Assembly (NCBI RefSeq): GCF_001642935.1 | Contig: NZ_CP016761.1 | Location: 2,542,001 to 2,606,000 of the forward strand | Source: Fictibacillus arsenicus | GTDB taxonomy: Bacteria > Bacillota > Bacilli > Bacillales > Fictibacillaceae | Direction of reading: 5' to 3' | DNA length: 64,000 nucleotides | Shown: one piece after another, positions 1 to 9,234 of the stretch | How the letters are laid out: each line of letters starts with the position of its first letter | How positions within the stretch are numbered: position 1 is the first letter of the stretch | Made by a program: the position numbers and the translations under genes | Notes under the pieces: model-generated | Databases searched by the model: none | What the model was told of the DNA's origin: nothing | Seen by the model: the letters and a program-made list of their open reading frames with translations, nothing else

Positions 1-167
1 ATATTTCTTTCTAAAAAAGCCTCAAGACCTCTTTCAACTTCATGCTCAACAGGAATAAATGTTACGGTTTTCCCTTGACCAGCTGAAAAAACTTGCTGGG
101 TTGATAATAAACCGTAAATTCCCCATATAAAACATATGCTATAGATCAGCAATCGGGTCCTTTTCAC
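1..167 (-). CDS. yqeZ: NfeD-family membrane serine protease YqeZ (N-terminal part, cut by window edge)
   Basis: Only the first 55 codons lie in the window; the rest is beyond base 1. The start is GTG at 165-167 behind a GGGGGGA Shine-Dalgarno. The peptide opens with basic residues, then a hydrophobic signal/anchor segment (LLIYSICFIWGIYGLL), then VTFIPVEHEVERGLEAFLER. That last stretch matches the start of the ClpP-like protease domain in NfeD1b/YqeZ proteins (inferred from remembered family sequence). In B. subtilis yqeZ follows yqeY, as here, and its operon (yqeZ-yqfA-yqfB) is linked to membrane lipid organisation and antimicrobial resistance under sigma-W. The catalytic Ser/Lys are outside the window. 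Confidence 0.8.
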   Translation of the reverse strand, partial: MKRTRLLIYSICFIWGIYGLLSTQQVFSAGQGKTVTFIPVEHEVERGLEAFLERN

Positions 168-193
168 TAAAATCCCCCCTTCTTCTTCTATTT

Positions 194-219
194 TACGTTA
201 ATTTGTGGGAAAAGTTTCA
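194..219 (-). promoter_or_regulatory. sigma-W-type ECF promoter of yqeZ
   Basis: On the minus strand TGAAAC (219-214) is separated by exactly 16 bases from CGTA (197-194). This is the sigma-W pattern TGAAAC-N16-CGTA, about 27 bases upstream of the yqeZ start. The B. subtilis yqeZ operon is sigma-W dependent, so the site agrees with known biology. Actual use here is inferred. Confidence 0.7.
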
Positions 220-260
220 ATTAAATGTTGATTAAATAGTCTTTGTAGTTATTTAACAAA

Positions 261-485
261 GGCTATTTCCGTAACCTTTGTTGCTTTTGGAAGTGGTTGA
301 TTTCCGCTCCAGGATGCTCGCTTTCCGCGGGGCGAGCGGTGAGCCTCTTCGGCAAAATACTGCCTGCGGGATCTCACCTGACCGCTAGTCCCGCAGGAGT
401 CTGGCACCTTACGCTCCAATCAACTAGTCGAAGAAGCGTACTCCACAAAAATGGTCAAAATCAAACATTTTTTTAGAAATAAGCC
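261..485 (+). mobile_element. MITE-like repeat, copy A (exact 8-bp duplication)
   Basis: First of ten related intergenic repeats. It begins GGCTATTTCCGTAACCTTTG and ends TTTTTTAGAAATAAGCC, which are imperfect inverted repeats of each other. Inside is the family core: AAGTGGTTGATTTCCGCTCC, GCTTTCCGCGGGG, a GC-rich hairpin, then CTCCAATCAACT. The direct repeat TTAACAAA lies immediately outside both ends (253-260 and 486-493), an exact 8-bp target duplication. No transposase is encoded. It occupies most of the yqeY-yqeZ gap; the rest of that gap holds the sigma-W promoter and the yqeY terminator. Confidence 0.8.
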
Positions 486-543
486 TTAACAAAAATGGTC
501 ATGAATAAAAAAAATCTTTAAAAAAAGTCCCAGAAAATAAGAA

Positions 544-569
544 AACGCCCTGTATAAATACAGAGCGTT
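544..569 (-). terminator. terminator of the rpsU-yqeY transcript
   Basis: Read on the minus strand, AACGCTCTGTATTTATACAG continues into GGCGTT and then TTTTCTT. This is a GC-containing hairpin followed by T residues, 12 bases after the yqeY stop. Confidence 0.8.
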
Positions 570-581
570 TGTCAATTTCAA

Positions 582-1025
582 TTATGATAATTGTTGCTGC
601 ACTATACGGTTAACGAGACCGCCATCGGCTTTCCCTTTAACTTTAGGCATAAGTGCACCCATAACTTTACCCATGTCAGCTTTAGAAGCAGCCCCAGTTT
701 CTGAAATTGTTTGAGCAACAATTTCATGTAGTTCTTCTTCAGTCAACTGTTTAGGAAGATATGGCGTAAGAACAGCAATTTCATCTTGAAGACCAGCGAC
801 TAAATCTTCGCGGCCAGCTTTTTCGAATTCTTGGAGGGAGTCTTTTCTTTGTTTCATCTCGCGTGCAAGCACAGTGAGCTCTTCTTCCTCATTTAATTCG
901 CGTCCATGTTTGATGGCCTCATTTTGAAGAGATGCCTTCAACATACGAATTACAGAAAGCTTTTGCTTATCTTTGTTCTTCATCGCTTGCTTCATGTCTT
1001 GATTTAATGTATCAAGAAGACTCAT
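582..1025 (-). CDS. yqeY: GatB/YqeY domain protein
   Basis: A 147-residue protein spanning the whole YqeY family domain, which resembles the C-terminal tRNA-binding tail of GatB, the amidotransferase subunit acting on mischarged Glu-tRNA(Gln)/Asp-tRNA(Asn). The N-terminal half is charged and helical ([18 protein letters not shown]). The C-terminal half has the typical [18 protein letters not shown]. The start is ATG at 1023-1025 after GAGGTG. It lies 14 bases downstream of rpsU, the pairing seen in B. subtilis, so the two are probably co-transcribed from the rpsU promoter. Its free-standing function is not established; a role in tRNA metabolism is inferred from the fold. Confidence 0.93.
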   Translation of the reverse strand: MSLLDTLNQDMKQAMKNKDKQKLSVIRMLKASLQNEAIKHGRELNEEEELTVLAREMKQRKDSLQEFEKAGREDLVAGLQDEIAVLTPYLPKQLTEEELHEIVAQTISETGAASKADMGKVMGALMPKVKGKADGGLVNRIVQQQLS

Positions 1026-1039
1026 ATCTTACACCTCTC

Positions 1040-1213
1040 TTAGAACTTACGCTTTCTTGCTGCCTCAGCCTTCTTCTTTCGCTTTACGCTTGGCTTTTCA
1101 TAATGCTTGCGCTTTTTAACTTCAGCCAATGTTCCATCTTTGGAAACGGATCTTTTAAAACGACGAAGAGCATCATCAATGGATTCGTTCTTGCGAACAC
1201 GTGTTTCTGCCAT
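1040..1213 (-). CDS. rpsU: 30S ribosomal protein S21
   Basis: A 57-residue, very basic protein beginning [20 protein letters not shown] and ending in a Lys/Arg-rich tail ([12 protein letters not shown]), the usual length and composition of S21. It binds the small subunit near the 3' end of 16S rRNA and affects translation initiation. The start is ATG at 1211-1213 with GGAGGG about 9 bases upstream. A near-consensus sigma-A promoter lies at 1279-1307, and yqeY follows. The leader also holds a small CTTAC/GTAAG hairpin of unknown importance. Confidence 0.97.
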   Translation of the reverse strand: MAETRVRKNESIDDALRRFKRSVSKDGTLAEVKKRKHYEKPSVKRKKKAEAARKRKF

Positions 1214-1278
1214 TTGTATTTCCCTCCCTCCAGACCACCCTTACAAAAAACGTAAGAATGCGTCACATATCTTTTGCC

Positions 1279-1307
1279 ATTATAATATATCCTTGTTATG
1301 CGGTCAA
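1279..1307 (-). promoter_or_regulatory. sigma-A promoter of rpsU-yqeY
   Basis: Minus strand: TTGACC (1307-1302), 17-base spacer, TATAAT (1284-1279). The spacing is ideal, the -10 box is perfect and the -35 has one mismatch, about 65 bases upstream of the rpsU start. Confidence 0.8.
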
Positions 1308-1362
1308 CTTAATTTGTACAGGCTGGTTTAGGAGAGTAAAATTAATTATTTTTAGTCTCGGC

Positions 1363-2037
1363 TTAGTAATCAGAAGTAGACGTTCCGCCTTCAACAATAG
1401 CAATCCCTGCACTAGCTCCAATACGCGTTGCACCAGCTTCGATCATTGCTAAGGCTGTCTCGCGGTCTCTGACTGCTCCAGAAGCTTTTACACCAATGTT
1501 TGGTCCGACAGTTTCACGCATAAGTTTAATATCTTCTGCTGTAGCTCCGCCAGTTGAGAAGCCAGTTGATGTTTTAACAAAGTCAATTCCAGCTTTTACA
1601 GCGATCTCACACGCTTTCACTTTTTCTTCGTCAGTTAAAAGAGCAGTTTCAATAATTGCCTTTGTTAATGCCTTGCCTTTTGCAGCTTCAACAACAGCAC
1701 GAACGTCTTGTTCAACAAGCTCGTAGTTGCCATCTTTTAAAGCGCCGATGTTAATTACCATATCAACTTCAGTCGCACCATTTTCAATAGCATTTTTAGT
1801 TTCGAATGCTTTTACTTCAGGAGTGTTTGCACCAAGAGGAAAACCGATAACAGTACATACTGCTACATCAGAATCTTTTAGTTGTTCGAAAGCTGTATAT
1901 ACCCAAGTTGGGTTAACACATACAGAAAAGAAATTATATTTTTTAGCTTCTTCACAAAGAGTCAAAATTTCTTTCTTTGTAGTTTCTGCTTTTAAAGCTG
2001 TGTGATCAATCATTCTTGCAACGTTTAAATTGCTCAT
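1363..2037 (-). CDS. deoC: deoxyribose-phosphate aldolase
   Basis: A 224-residue TIM-barrel class I aldolase that cleaves 2-deoxyribose 5-phosphate to glyceraldehyde 3-phosphate and acetaldehyde in deoxynucleoside catabolism. Visible catalytic residues are Asp92 (VDMVINIG), the Schiff-base Lys155 (FVKTSTGF) and Lys184 (GVKASGAVR). The length is normal. AAAGGA lies 8 bases before the ATG. It stands alone between rpsU and mtaB, with the mtaB terminator behind it. In B. subtilis the equivalent gene (dra) is in a nucleoside operon elsewhere, so this location is a rearrangement. No DeoR-type regulator or nucleoside transporter is nearby. Confidence 0.96.
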   Translation of the reverse strand: MSNLNVARMIDHTALKAETTKKEILTLCEEAKKYNFFSVCVNPTWVYTAFEQLKDSDVAVCTVIGFPLGANTPEVKAFETKNAIENGATEVDMVINIGALKDGNYELVEQDVRAVVEAAKGKALTKAIIETALLTDEEKVKACEIAVKAGIDFVKTSTGFSTGGATAEDIKLMRETVGPNIGVKASGAVRDRETALAMIEAGATRIGASAGIAIVEGGTSTSDY

Positions 2038-2127
2038 AAAAACAATCCTTTCTGAACTTAAAAATTAAATACCGTAGTATCATACCAAATTATTTGACAT
2101 AAATCGAGCAGCATTTATATGGCCCGA

Positions 2128-2159
2128 TAAAAAACATCCTGAAATGAATTTCAGGATGT
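2128..2159 (-). terminator. terminator after mtaB
   Basis: A perfect hairpin ACATCCTGAAAT/ATTTCAGGATGT (2134-2159) followed on the minus strand by TTTTTTATC. It begins at the last base of the mtaB stop codon. Confidence 0.88.
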
Positions 2160-3511
2160 TAGCTTGATACAGCTTGCTTTAACACTTCTTCCATTTCTTG
2201 TTTAACAAATATACCTTTATTATAAGGATACCCAGCTTCTGTGATTTTCACTTTCACTAATTTCCCAATCATGTCTTCATTACCTTCGAAGACAACCTTT
2301 AAGTAGTTTGGCGTATATCCTACAAATAAATTCTTGCCTTGTTCATCCTTAAACTCTTCTTCCGGAATTACTTCAACTACTTTATCTTCATAATTTGATG
2401 CGTATTCTTTTGCTAATTGATCAGATAGAGAGATTAATTTATGAACACGTTCGTTCTTTATGTCTTCAGGAACCTGATCTTCCATTTTTGCCGCAGGTGT
2501 ACCAGTCCGTTTTGAATAAGGGAACACATGAAGTTCCATAAATTTATGGTTTTCAATAAAACGATAAGTTTCCATAAATTCTTCTTCTGTTTCTCCGGGA
2601 AAACCTACAATGACATCAGATGTAATTGCAAGTCCTGGCAAAGCTTCTTTTAACCTGTCAAGACGTTCACCGAACATTTCCATAGAATACTTTCTTCTCA
2701 TGCGCTGAAGAACCGTATTTGAACCTGATTGTAAAGGGATATGCAGGTGAGGAACGATTTTTTCAGAATTACCCATAACTTCAATTACTTCGTCTGTGAT
2801 CTGGCTCGCCTCAATAGATGAAATACGTATACGTTTAAGTCCTGTAACATTTTTATCTAAATCACGGAGCAATTTGGCAAAAGAATAATCTTTCATATCT
2901 TCACCATAACCAGCAGTGTGGATTCCCGTCAGAACGATTTCTTTATAGCCTGAATCCACTAATTGCTGTGCTTGAGACAGAACATCTTCTGGTTTTCTTG
3001 AACGCAATAACCCTCTTGCCCAAGGAATGATACAGAATGTACAGAAGTTATTGCAGCCTTCCTGAATCTTTAAAGATGCTCTAGTTCTGTCAGTAAAAGC
3101 TGGTACGTCTAATTCTTCATATACTCTAGCCTTCATAATGTTGGATACACCATTAATAGGCATTCTTTCTTCCTGATATTGCTGAATGTACATAAGCATC
3201 TTGGACCGATCTTGTGTACCGACAACAACATCTACTCCAGGAATAGCCATGATCTCAGCAGGTGATGTTTGTGCATAGCATCCCGTAACACAAATGACTG
3301 CATCAGGGTTTTTTCGTATTGCACGTCTAATTACCTGCCGGCTTTTTTTATCCCCTGTATTTGTAACCGTACATGTATTAATAACATAAACATCCGCCGA
3401 ATTGTCAAAGTCAGTTCTTTCATAGCCTTCTGACTGGAACAGCTGCCAGATTGCTTCTGTTTCGTAATGATTGACTTTACAGCCTAAAGTATGAAATGCA
3501 ACAGATGGCAT
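2159..3511 (-). CDS. mtaB: tRNA (t6A37) C2-methylthiotransferase MtaB
   Basis: A 450-residue radical-SAM methylthiotransferase that converts t6A37 of ANN-decoding tRNAs to ms2t6A (YqeV of B. subtilis). The N-terminal UPF0004 domain carries the second-cluster cysteines (Cys11, Cys47, Cys78). The radical SAM motif CNNFCTFC supplies Cys153/157/160, and a C-terminal TRAM-type domain follows. I chose ATG 3509-3511 (MPSVAFHTLGCK) because AAAGGGG lies 8 bases upstream and the family starts there. In-frame ATG 3517 and GTG 3520 crowd the same ribosome-binding site and overlap the rsmE stop. It is the last gene of the prmA-rsmE-mtaB run and ends at a terminator. Confidence 0.95.
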   Translation of the reverse strand: MPSVAFHTLGCKVNHYETEAIWQLFQSEGYERTDFDNSADVYVINTCTVTNTGDKKSRQVIRRAIRKNPDAVICVTGCYAQTSPAEIMAIPGVDVVVGTQDRSKMLMYIQQYQEERMPINGVSNIMKARVYEELDVPAFTDRTRASLKIQEGCNNFCTFCIIPWARGLLRSRKPEDVLSQAQQLVDSGYKEIVLTGIHTAGYGEDMKDYSFAKLLRDLDKNVTGLKRIRISSIEASQITDEVIEVMGNSEKIVPHLHIPLQSGSNTVLQRMRRKYSMEMFGERLDRLKEALPGLAITSDVIVGFPGETEEEFMETYRFIENHKFMELHVFPYSKRTGTPAAKMEDQVPEDIKNERVHKLISLSDQLAKEYASNYEDKVVEVIPEEEFKDEQGKNLFVGYTPNYLKVVFEGNEDMIGKLVKVKITEAGYPYNKGIFVKQEMEEVLKQAVSS

Positions 3512-3516
3512 TTTCA

Positions 3517-4269
3517 TCACCCCTTTAATTCAAAATGATAAGAAATAGCAGATAAAATATATAATGGAGCTGTTTCGGTCCTTAAGATTCTTGGACCCAG
3601 TCCGCATAATTCAAATCCATGTTCTTTAAGGACCATCGCTTCTTTTTCGCTTATCCCGCCTTCTGGACCGATAACGCAAAGAAGTTTATCTCCTCTTGCA
3701 ATCTTTTTTAAAGCAGAAGAAAAACGGCTGTATTCTTGCTGTTTAGCTTCTTCTTCATATGCAACGATTTTTATATTAAACTGTTCTGCTAATTTTAGCA
3801 AATCGGAAAAAGACCCAGGATTCATAATCTCTGGAATCTTGCTTCTATGCGATTGTTCAGCTGCTTCTTTAGCTATTTTTTCTAAACGATCCTTCTTTTT
3901 TGCTGCTTTTTTATCGTCCCATTTCGCAACTGAACGGTCCGCTGAGAAAGGAAAAAAAGTTGAAGCTCCAAGCTCAGTCCCTTTTTGAACAATGTATTCA
4001 AGCTTATCTGCTTTTGGAAGGCCCTGTGCAATGGTGATCAAAACAGGCATCTCAGAATCTGATTCCAGCTCATTTACAGCCTGCACTTCTACAATGTTCC
4101 CGCCTAGGTCTAATATTTCACAAACCGCAGACCTGCCATTATTGTCACAGCATATAATGTTGTCTCCCGGCTGCATTCTCATAACCTTAGAAATATGTTT
4201 CGCATCTTCATCTTTTATGAAAACACGGTCATTTTCCCAGCTTTCAGCGGGAACAAAATACCTTTGCAT
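3517..4269 (-). CDS. rsmE: 16S rRNA (m3U1498) methyltransferase RsmE
   Basis: About 250 residues. An N-terminal PUA-like domain (MQRYFVPAE...) is followed by a C-terminal SPOUT trefoil-knot domain with GPEGGISEKE and the final LGPRILRTETAPLYILS, the SAM-binding knot of this family. It methylates N3 of U1498 in the decoding region of the 30S subunit. Start ATG 4267-4269 has AGGAAG at suitable distance; the upstream in-frame GTG at 4278 sits inside that ribosome-binding site. It is tightly packed between prmA and mtaB, as in B. subtilis (yqeU). Confidence 0.95.
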   Translation of the reverse strand: MQRYFVPAESWENDRVFIKDEDAKHISKVMRMQPGDNIICCDNNGRSAVCEILDLGGNIVEVQAVNELESDSEMPVLITIAQGLPKADKLEYIVQKGTELGASTFFPFSADRSVAKWDDKKAAKKKDRLEKIAKEAAEQSHRSKIPEIMNPGSFSDLLKLAEQFNIKIVAYEEEAKQQEYSRFSSALKKIARGDKLLCVIGPEGGISEKEAMVLKEHGFELCGLGPRILRTETAPLYILSAISYHFELKG

Positions 4270-4287
4270 TTCGAGCACTTCCTGTTC

Positions 4288-5232
4288 TTATTTCTGATTT
4301 TGAGCGACGATTGCCACCCAATCTTCCATCTCCAAGATTTCAACAATCCGGAACCCTTGCTGTTCTAACTTCGCTTTAACATCACGTTTCTTTCCTTGAA
4401 TGATGCCTGAAGTAATGAAATAGCCGCCTGGTTTTAATACTTTGGCTGCATCTTCGACGAATAGGAGAATGATTTCTGCAAGAAGATTGCCGACAATAAG
4501 GTCTGCAGGACCTGTTATCCCTTTCAGTAAATCATTTTGATCAACATGAACTTTATTATGCACTTTATTCAGCTTTACATTTAAACGGGCACTGTTAACT
4601 GCAACTTCATCCAGATCATAGGCATCCACCTTGCCTGCACCGAGCATTGCAGATGCAATACTTAAAACTCCGGATCCTGTTCCTACGTCAATTACAGTAT
4701 CGCCTTCTTGAATATATTTTTCGATAGCCTGCAAGCTCATAACGGTAGTGGGATGAGTTCCGGTTCCAAATGCCATGCCAGGATCTAATTCAATAATTAA
4801 CTCGTCAGAATGGACAGGTACGTACTCCTCCCAGGTCGGGGTAATCGTAATCCGCTTTGATATTTTGACTGGCTTATAGTATTTTTTCCAGGCAGTCGCC
4901 CATTCTTCTTCGTTAACTTCAGATATTGAAATGGTATTTGCACCAATATCGATATCGTATTTCACAAGGTTTGTAATGGCCTGCTTAATCTCTTCAACGG
5001 TCTCTCCTAAAAAACTATTTACAGGAAGGTATGCTTTTAAAATGACACCTTCAGAAGGATAGTCAGAAGGATTAAGCTGATAAATTTCACCAAATACGGA
5101 TTGGCGCTCTTTTGAGAGGTCATCCACATCCTCAATCACAACTCCGCTTGCTCCTGCTTCATGTAAAATATTTGATACTGGTTCAACAGCTTCCTGAGTA
5201 GTGTGGATGCTAATTTCTGACCATTTCATCAT
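4288..5232 (-). CDS. prmA: ribosomal protein L11 methyltransferase
   Basis: A 314-residue class I SAM-dependent methyltransferase that trimethylates lysines of ribosomal protein L11. An N-terminal L11-recognition domain is followed by the Rossmann methyltransferase domain, with the SAM loop [15 protein letters not shown] near residue 180 and the [10 protein letters not shown] motif near residue 245. Tandem ATG codons begin the ORF; GGAG lies 5 and 8 bases upstream of them, so the second (5227-5229) is equally possible. It follows dnaJ closely, and the dnaJ-prmA-rsmE-mtaB order is the standard Bacillus heat-shock/translation cluster. Confidence 0.95.
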   Translation of the reverse strand: MMKWSEISIHTTQEAVEPVSNILHEAGASGVVIEDVDDLSKERQSVFGEIYQLNPSDYPSEGVILKAYLPVNSFLGETVEEIKQAITNLVKYDIDIGANTISISEVNEEEWATAWKKYYKPVKISKRITITPTWEEYVPVHSDELIIELDPGMAFGTGTHPTTVMSLQAIEKYIQEGDTVIDVGTGSGVLSIASAMLGAGKVDAYDLDEVAVNSARLNVKLNKVHNKVHVDQNDLLKGITGPADLIVGNLLAEIILLFVEDAAKVLKPGGYFITSGIIQGKKRDVKAKLEQQGFRIVEILEMEDWVAIVAQNQK

Positions 5233-5265
5233 ATCAACTCCGTTTTTAAGATTAAGAAGGCTTTT

Positions 5266-6378
5266 TTACTCACCTTTAAAAGCACGTTTTACTTTATCAA
5301 AAAATCCATCTTGCTGTTCATCGGGCAGACTTCCGCTTATTTCAGAGAAATCTCGAAGCAGCTGCTTTTGTTTTTCTGTTAAATTTTTCGGTGTAACAAC
5401 TTTTACTTGTATGTGCTGATCTCCCTGACCGCGTCCATGAACATTCTTCACGCCTTTTCCTCTCAGCCTGAAGTGTGTTCCAGTTTGGGTACCAGCAGGA
5501 ATCTTCAGCTTTACTTTTCCGTACAGAGTAGGCACTTCTATTTCATCACCTAACGCTGCCTGAACAAATGTTAAAGGCATTTCACAATAGATATCGTCCC
5601 CGTCACGCTCGAAAAATTCGTGCTCAGCCACTTGGAAAACAACATAAAGGTCACCAGCAGGACCGCCATTCACTCCTGGTTCACCATGTCCTGACATACG
5701 GATCTGCTGACCATTATCTACACCAGCAGGAACTTTTACGGAAAGTTTTTTATTCTTGCGTACCTTTCCTGCTCCGTGACATGTATTACATTTTTCTTTA
5801 ATAATTTTCCCTTTACCGCTGCAATGATTACATACTCTTCTGTTAACGATGCGTCCAAATGGAGTGTTTTGCTCAACATTCAGCTGGCCGCTGCCATTAC
5901 AGTGTGAACATGTTTCTGGTTTTGTGCCTGGCTTAGCCCCAGAACCATGACATGTACCGCATGTTTCTTCAGTTGGAATCTGAATCTCAGTTTCCTTACC
6001 AAATACCGCTTCTTCAAATGAAAGCCGAAGCCCATATTGAAGGTCGTTTCCTTGTCGCGGTGCGTTTGGATTACGTCTTCCGCCGCCACCGCCAAAGAAC
6101 ATATCAAATATATCACCGAATCCTTCAAAGCCAGCTCCTGCTCCACCGAATCCCTGATTAGGGTCAGTATGTCCAAACTGGTCGTAGTGTGCTTTTTTCT
6201 GTGGATCGCTTAACGTTTCATATGCTTCTTTAACTTCTTTAAACTTTGTTTCCGCATCTGCCTCTTTGTTCACATCAGGGTGATACTGTCTGGCAAGCTT
6301 ACGGTATGCTTTTTTCACCTCATCATTGGAGGCGTTCTTATCTAATCCAAGTACTTCGTAATAATCTCTTTTACTCAT
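5266..6378 (-). CDS. dnaJ: chaperone DnaJ (Hsp40)
   Basis: A 370-residue type I DnaJ, the co-chaperone that delivers unfolded substrates to DnaK and stimulates its ATPase. The J domain (1-70) has the HPD motif in YHPDVNK. A Gly/Phe-rich linker with a GGGGG run follows. Four zinc-binding CxxCxGxG repeats are visible ([32 protein letters not shown]), then the substrate-binding C-terminal domains. The start is ATG 6376-6378 ([11 protein letters not shown]) with GGGAG 9 bases upstream. A terminator and a MITE copy separate it from dnaK, so it probably needs its own promoter; TTGAGT-N17-TAAGAT just upstream is a weak candidate. Confidence 0.97.
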   Translation of the reverse strand: MSKRDYYEVLGLDKNASNDEVKKAYRKLARQYHPDVNKEADAETKFKEVKEAYETLSDPQKKAHYDQFGHTDPNQGFGGAGAGFEGFGDIFDMFFGGGGGRRNPNAPRQGNDLQYGLRLSFEEAVFGKETEIQIPTEETCGTCHGSGAKPGTKPETCSHCNGSGQLNVEQNTPFGRIVNRRVCNHCSGKGKIIKEKCNTCHGAGKVRKNKKLSVKVPAGVDNGQQIRMSGHGEPGVNGGPAGDLYVVFQVAEHEFFERDGDDIYCEMPLTFVQAALGDEIEVPTLYGKVKLKIPAGTQTGTHFRLRGKGVKNVHGRGQGDQHIQVKVVTPKNLTEKQKQLLRDFSEISGSLPDEQQDGFFDKVKRAFKGE

Positions 6379-6497
6379 AATAGGACACTCCCGAATTCTC
6401 ACATAAAAGTTATCTTACCATTGAATATCACCTGACTCAAGACGAAACTGCAAACACCAGCGAGTCAAGAGTCTGTATAAAAATCATTGCTTTTCAG

Positions 6498-6716
6498 GCT
6501 CTTCTCTAAAAAATTATTGCTTTCGGCTCATTTTTTTCTCTTCATTGACAAGTTGATTGGAGTGCAAGGTGCGAGACTCCTGCGGGATTAGCGGGACAGG
6601 TGAGACTTCTAATGGCGCAAAGCGCCGAGAAGGCTCACCGCACGCCCCGCGGAAAGCGAGCATCCTGTAACGGAAATCAACCACTTCCAAGAGCATCAGA
6701 GTTTGCGAAAACAGCC
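6498..6716 (-). mobile_element. MITE-like repeat, copy B (between dnaK and dnaJ)
   Basis: A full-length copy in minus orientation. One end reads GGCTCTTCTCTAAAAAATTA, and the other, reverse-complemented, GGCTGTTTTCGCAAACTCTG. The core is intact, with the GCGGGACAGGTGAGAC and CCCCGCGGAAAGCGAG segments. The 8-base flanks GCTTTTCA and TTTCAGAA do not form an exact duplication. It lies in the roughly 395-base gap that splits hrcA-grpE-dnaK from dnaJ. Confidence 0.75.
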
Positions 6717-6723
6717 TTTCAGA

Positions 6724-6762
6724 AAAAAAGTCAAAGTCAAGATATCCTGACTTTGACTTTTT
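6724..6762 (-). terminator. terminator of hrcA-grpE-dnaK
   Basis: A long hairpin (minus strand AAAAAGTCAAAGTCA ... TGACTTTGACTTTTT) ending in a T run, 11 bases after the dnaK stop. It should end most of the CIRCE-controlled transcript before dnaJ. Confidence 0.8.
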
Positions 6763-6773
6763 ATTGCTTGATC

Positions 6774-8597
6774 TTATTTTTTATCGTCGTTCACTTCTTC
6801 ATAATCAGCATCTACGATATTATCATCATTTTTGCCTTCTGCATCACCTTGTTGAGCTTGTGCTTGTTGTGCCGCTTGCTCATATAGTTTAACAGATAGC
6901 TGCTGTACGATTTCACTTAATGCTTCTTTTTCTTTCTTAATTGCTTCGATGTCGCTGCCTTCAAGTGCTTTCTTCAAGCTCTCTTTAGCTTCTTCTGCCT
7001 TTTTAACTTCAGCTTCATCTACTTTGCCTTCAAGGTCTTTCAATGTTTTATCAACTGTAAATACAAGCTGATCTGCTTCGTTTCTTGTGTCAATCTCTTC
7101 ACGTTTCTTCTTGTCAGCTTCAGCATTTTCCTCAGCGTCTTTTACCATGCGTTCGATCTCATCATCAGAAAGTCCAGTAGAAGACTTAATCGTGATTGAT
7201 TGCTCTTTATTCGTACCAAGATCTTTCGCACGTACGTTAACGATACCATTTGCATCGATATCAAAGCTTACTTCGATTTGAGGTACGCCGCGTGGTGCCG
7301 GAGGAATCTCAGATAATTGGAATCTTCCAAGAGTCTTGTTGTGTGCAGCCATCTCACGCTCACCTTGTAGGACATGGATGTCTACAGATGTCTGGTTGTC
7401 AGCAGCTGTTGAAAACACTTGTGATTTTGATGTAGGGATCGTTGTGTTTCTGTCGATCAATCTTGTGAATACGCCACCCATCGTTTCAATACCAAGTGAA
7501 AGCGGTGTAACGTCAAGAAGAACTACATCTTTAACATCTCCAGCTAGAACTCCGCCTTGAATAGCAGCTCCAAGTGCTACTACCTCATCCGGATTAACCC
7601 CTTTATGAGGCTCTTTTCCAGTAAACTTTTTGATTGCTTCTTGAACTGCAGGGATACGAGTTGATCCACCTACAAGAATAACTTTATCAATGTCAGATGG
7701 TGACATTCCAGCATCGTTTAATGCCTGGCGTGTAGGTGCCATCGTACGCTCAACTAGATCAGAAGATAAGTCTTCAAATTTAGCACGTGATAAGTTTAAC
7801 TCTAAGTGCTTCGGTCCAGATGCATCAGCTGTGATAAACGGTAAAGAAATCTGTGTAGAATTTACACCAGAAAGATCTTTTTTCGCTTTTTCAGCTGCAT
7901 CTTTTAAACGTTGAAGAGCCATTTTATCTTGAGAAAGATCAATACCGTTCTCTTTCTTGAATTCACTTACTAAATAATCAATGATTACTTGGTCAAAATC
8001 ATCTCCACCAAGTTTGTTGTCGCCAGAAGTTGACTTAACTTCGAAGAAACCATCACCTAGTTCAAGGATTGATACGTCGAACGTACCTCCCCCAAGGTCA
8101 AATACAAGAATTGTTTGGTCTTCATCTTTTTCAAGTCCATAAGCTAACGCTGCAGCAGTAGGCTCGTTAACAATACGCTCAACTTGAAGACCAGCAATCT
8201 GTCCAGCATCTTTAGTTGCTTGACGCTGAGCATCATTGAAATAAGCTGGAACTGTAATAACAGCTTTCTCAACTTTTTCGCCAAGATAATCTTCTGCATG
8301 TGATTTAAGTTTTTGAAGGATGATAGCTGAAATCTCTTGAGGAGTATAATCTTTTCCTTCAATCGTTTCTTTGTGGTCTGTACCCATATAACGCTTGATA
8401 GACATGATTGTGTTTGGATTTGTAACAGCTTGACGCTTCGCTACTTCCCCAACAGAACGATCTCCATCTTTAAAAGCTACAACAGACGGTGTTGTACGGT
8501 TTCCTTCCGGGTTAGGAATAACTACCGCTTCTCCGCCTTCCATAACAGCAATACAAGAGTTTGTTGTACCTAAGTCAATACCGATGATTTTACTCAT
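6774..8597 (-). CDS. dnaK: molecular chaperone DnaK (Hsp70)
   Basis: A 607-residue Hsp70. The N-terminal ATPase begins [15 protein letters not shown] and contains [12 protein letters not shown] and [11 protein letters not shown]. The substrate-binding domain starts after the [16 protein letters not shown] linker, and the C-terminal lid ends in an acidic tail ([18 protein letters not shown]). It refolds proteins in an ATP cycle with DnaJ and GrpE. Start ATG 8595-8597 lies 7 bases after GGAGGG; the in-frame ATG at 8612 lies within the ribosome-binding site. It is third in hrcA-grpE-dnaK and hence under the CIRCE/HrcA operator at 10277-10303. Confidence 0.98.
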   Translation of the reverse strand: MSKIIGIDLGTTNSCIAVMEGGEAVVIPNPEGNRTTPSVVAFKDGDRSVGEVAKRQAVTNPNTIMSIKRYMGTDHKETIEGKDYTPQEISAIILQKLKSHAEDYLGEKVEKAVITVPAYFNDAQRQATKDAGQIAGLQVERIVNEPTAAALAYGLEKDEDQTILVFDLGGGTFDVSILELGDGFFEVKSTSGDNKLGGDDFDQVIIDYLVSEFKKENGIDLSQDKMALQRLKDAAEKAKKDLSGVNSTQISLPFITADASGPKHLELNLSRAKFEDLSSDLVERTMAPTRQALNDAGMSPSDIDKVILVGGSTRIPAVQEAIKKFTGKEPHKGVNPDEVVALGAAIQGGVLAGDVKDVVLLDVTPLSLGIETMGGVFTRLIDRNTTIPTSKSQVFSTAADNQTSVDIHVLQGEREMAAHNKTLGRFQLSEIPPAPRGVPQIEVSFDIDANGIVNVRAKDLGTNKEQSITIKSSTGLSDDEIERMVKDAEENAEADKKKREEIDTRNEADQLVFTVDKTLKDLEGKVDEAEVKKAEEAKESLKKALEGSDIEAIKKEKEALSEIVQQLSVKLYEQAAQQAQAQQGDAEGKNDDNIVDADYEEVNDDKK

Positions 8598-8627
8598 GTT
8601 TTTTCCCTCCATAAAAAATATGTAGTT

Positions 8628-9212
8628 TTATGCGTTTACTTTTACCATAGCAGGACGTATAACACGGTCCTTTAACATATAGCCTTTTTGCAATTCTTCG
8701 ATAACAGTGTTGGATTCGTATTCTGAATCTTCTACTTGCATCACAGCTTGGTGCATATTCGGATCAAACTTTTCACCAACTGTTGGTACTTCTGTTAGAC
8801 CTTCTTGCTTTAACGCATCAGCTAACTGGCGATAAACCATTTCCATTCCTTGAATCAATGTTTGGGTTTGTTCGTTCGTAGCTTCAGTCTTCAAAGCACG
8901 CTCAAAGTTATCTAGAGCAGGTAATAATTGTTCAAGCAGACTCTGAGATTTATATTTAAGGCTTGCTGCCTGTTCTTCTCTTGTACGGCGGCGGAAATTA
9001 TCGTAATCCGCTTGCAGACGAAGGTTCTTTTGGCTAGCTTCTTCAAGCTTTAACTCCAACTCCTGAATTCTCTGCTGTTCTTCTGTTAGTATTTCTTCAA
9101 CAGATTCTTCAGTAATGTTATCTTCTTGAACTTCTTCTTCCACTGCAGTATCTACTGTTTCTTCATTTAATTCAGCCTCTGTTTGGTTCTGAGTTGTTTC
9201 CTCTTTGTTCAT
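8628..9212 (-). CDS. grpE: nucleotide exchange factor GrpE
   Basis: A 194-residue GrpE that releases ADP from DnaK. A strongly acidic N-terminal tail (1-50) precedes a long dimerising helix (50-110, [20 protein letters not shown]) and the C-terminal beta domain with [20 protein letters not shown]. This is the normal Gram-positive length. It lies between hrcA and dnaK, 30 bases upstream of the dnaK start, in the CIRCE-controlled heat-shock operon. Confidence 0.97.
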   Translation of the reverse strand: MNKEETTQNQTEAELNEETVDTAVEEEVQEDNITEESVEEILTEEQQRIQELELKLEEASQKNLRLQADYDNFRRRTREEQAASLKYKSQSLLEQLLPALDNFERALKTEATNEQTQTLIQGMEMVYRQLADALKQEGLTEVPTVGEKFDPNMHQAVMQVEDSEYESNTVIEELQKGYMLKDRVIRPAMVKVNA

Positions 9213-9234
9213 GCTTTCACCTCCCTAAAATGCA

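Noticed and set aside
932-1452. Plus-strand frames over yqeY, rpsU and deoC
   Set aside because: Antisense shadows of well-identified minus-strand genes; no ribosome-binding sites or recognisable domains.
6514-6696. 60-residue reading frame (and similar ones at 15584-15850, 29813-30025, 42140-42325, 46473-46730, 50022-50261, 56609-56869)
   Set aside because: These frames recur because they are translations of the MITE-like repeat. They differ in start, end and frame integrity between copies, have no ribosome-binding site, and follow the repeat rather than any protein constraint.
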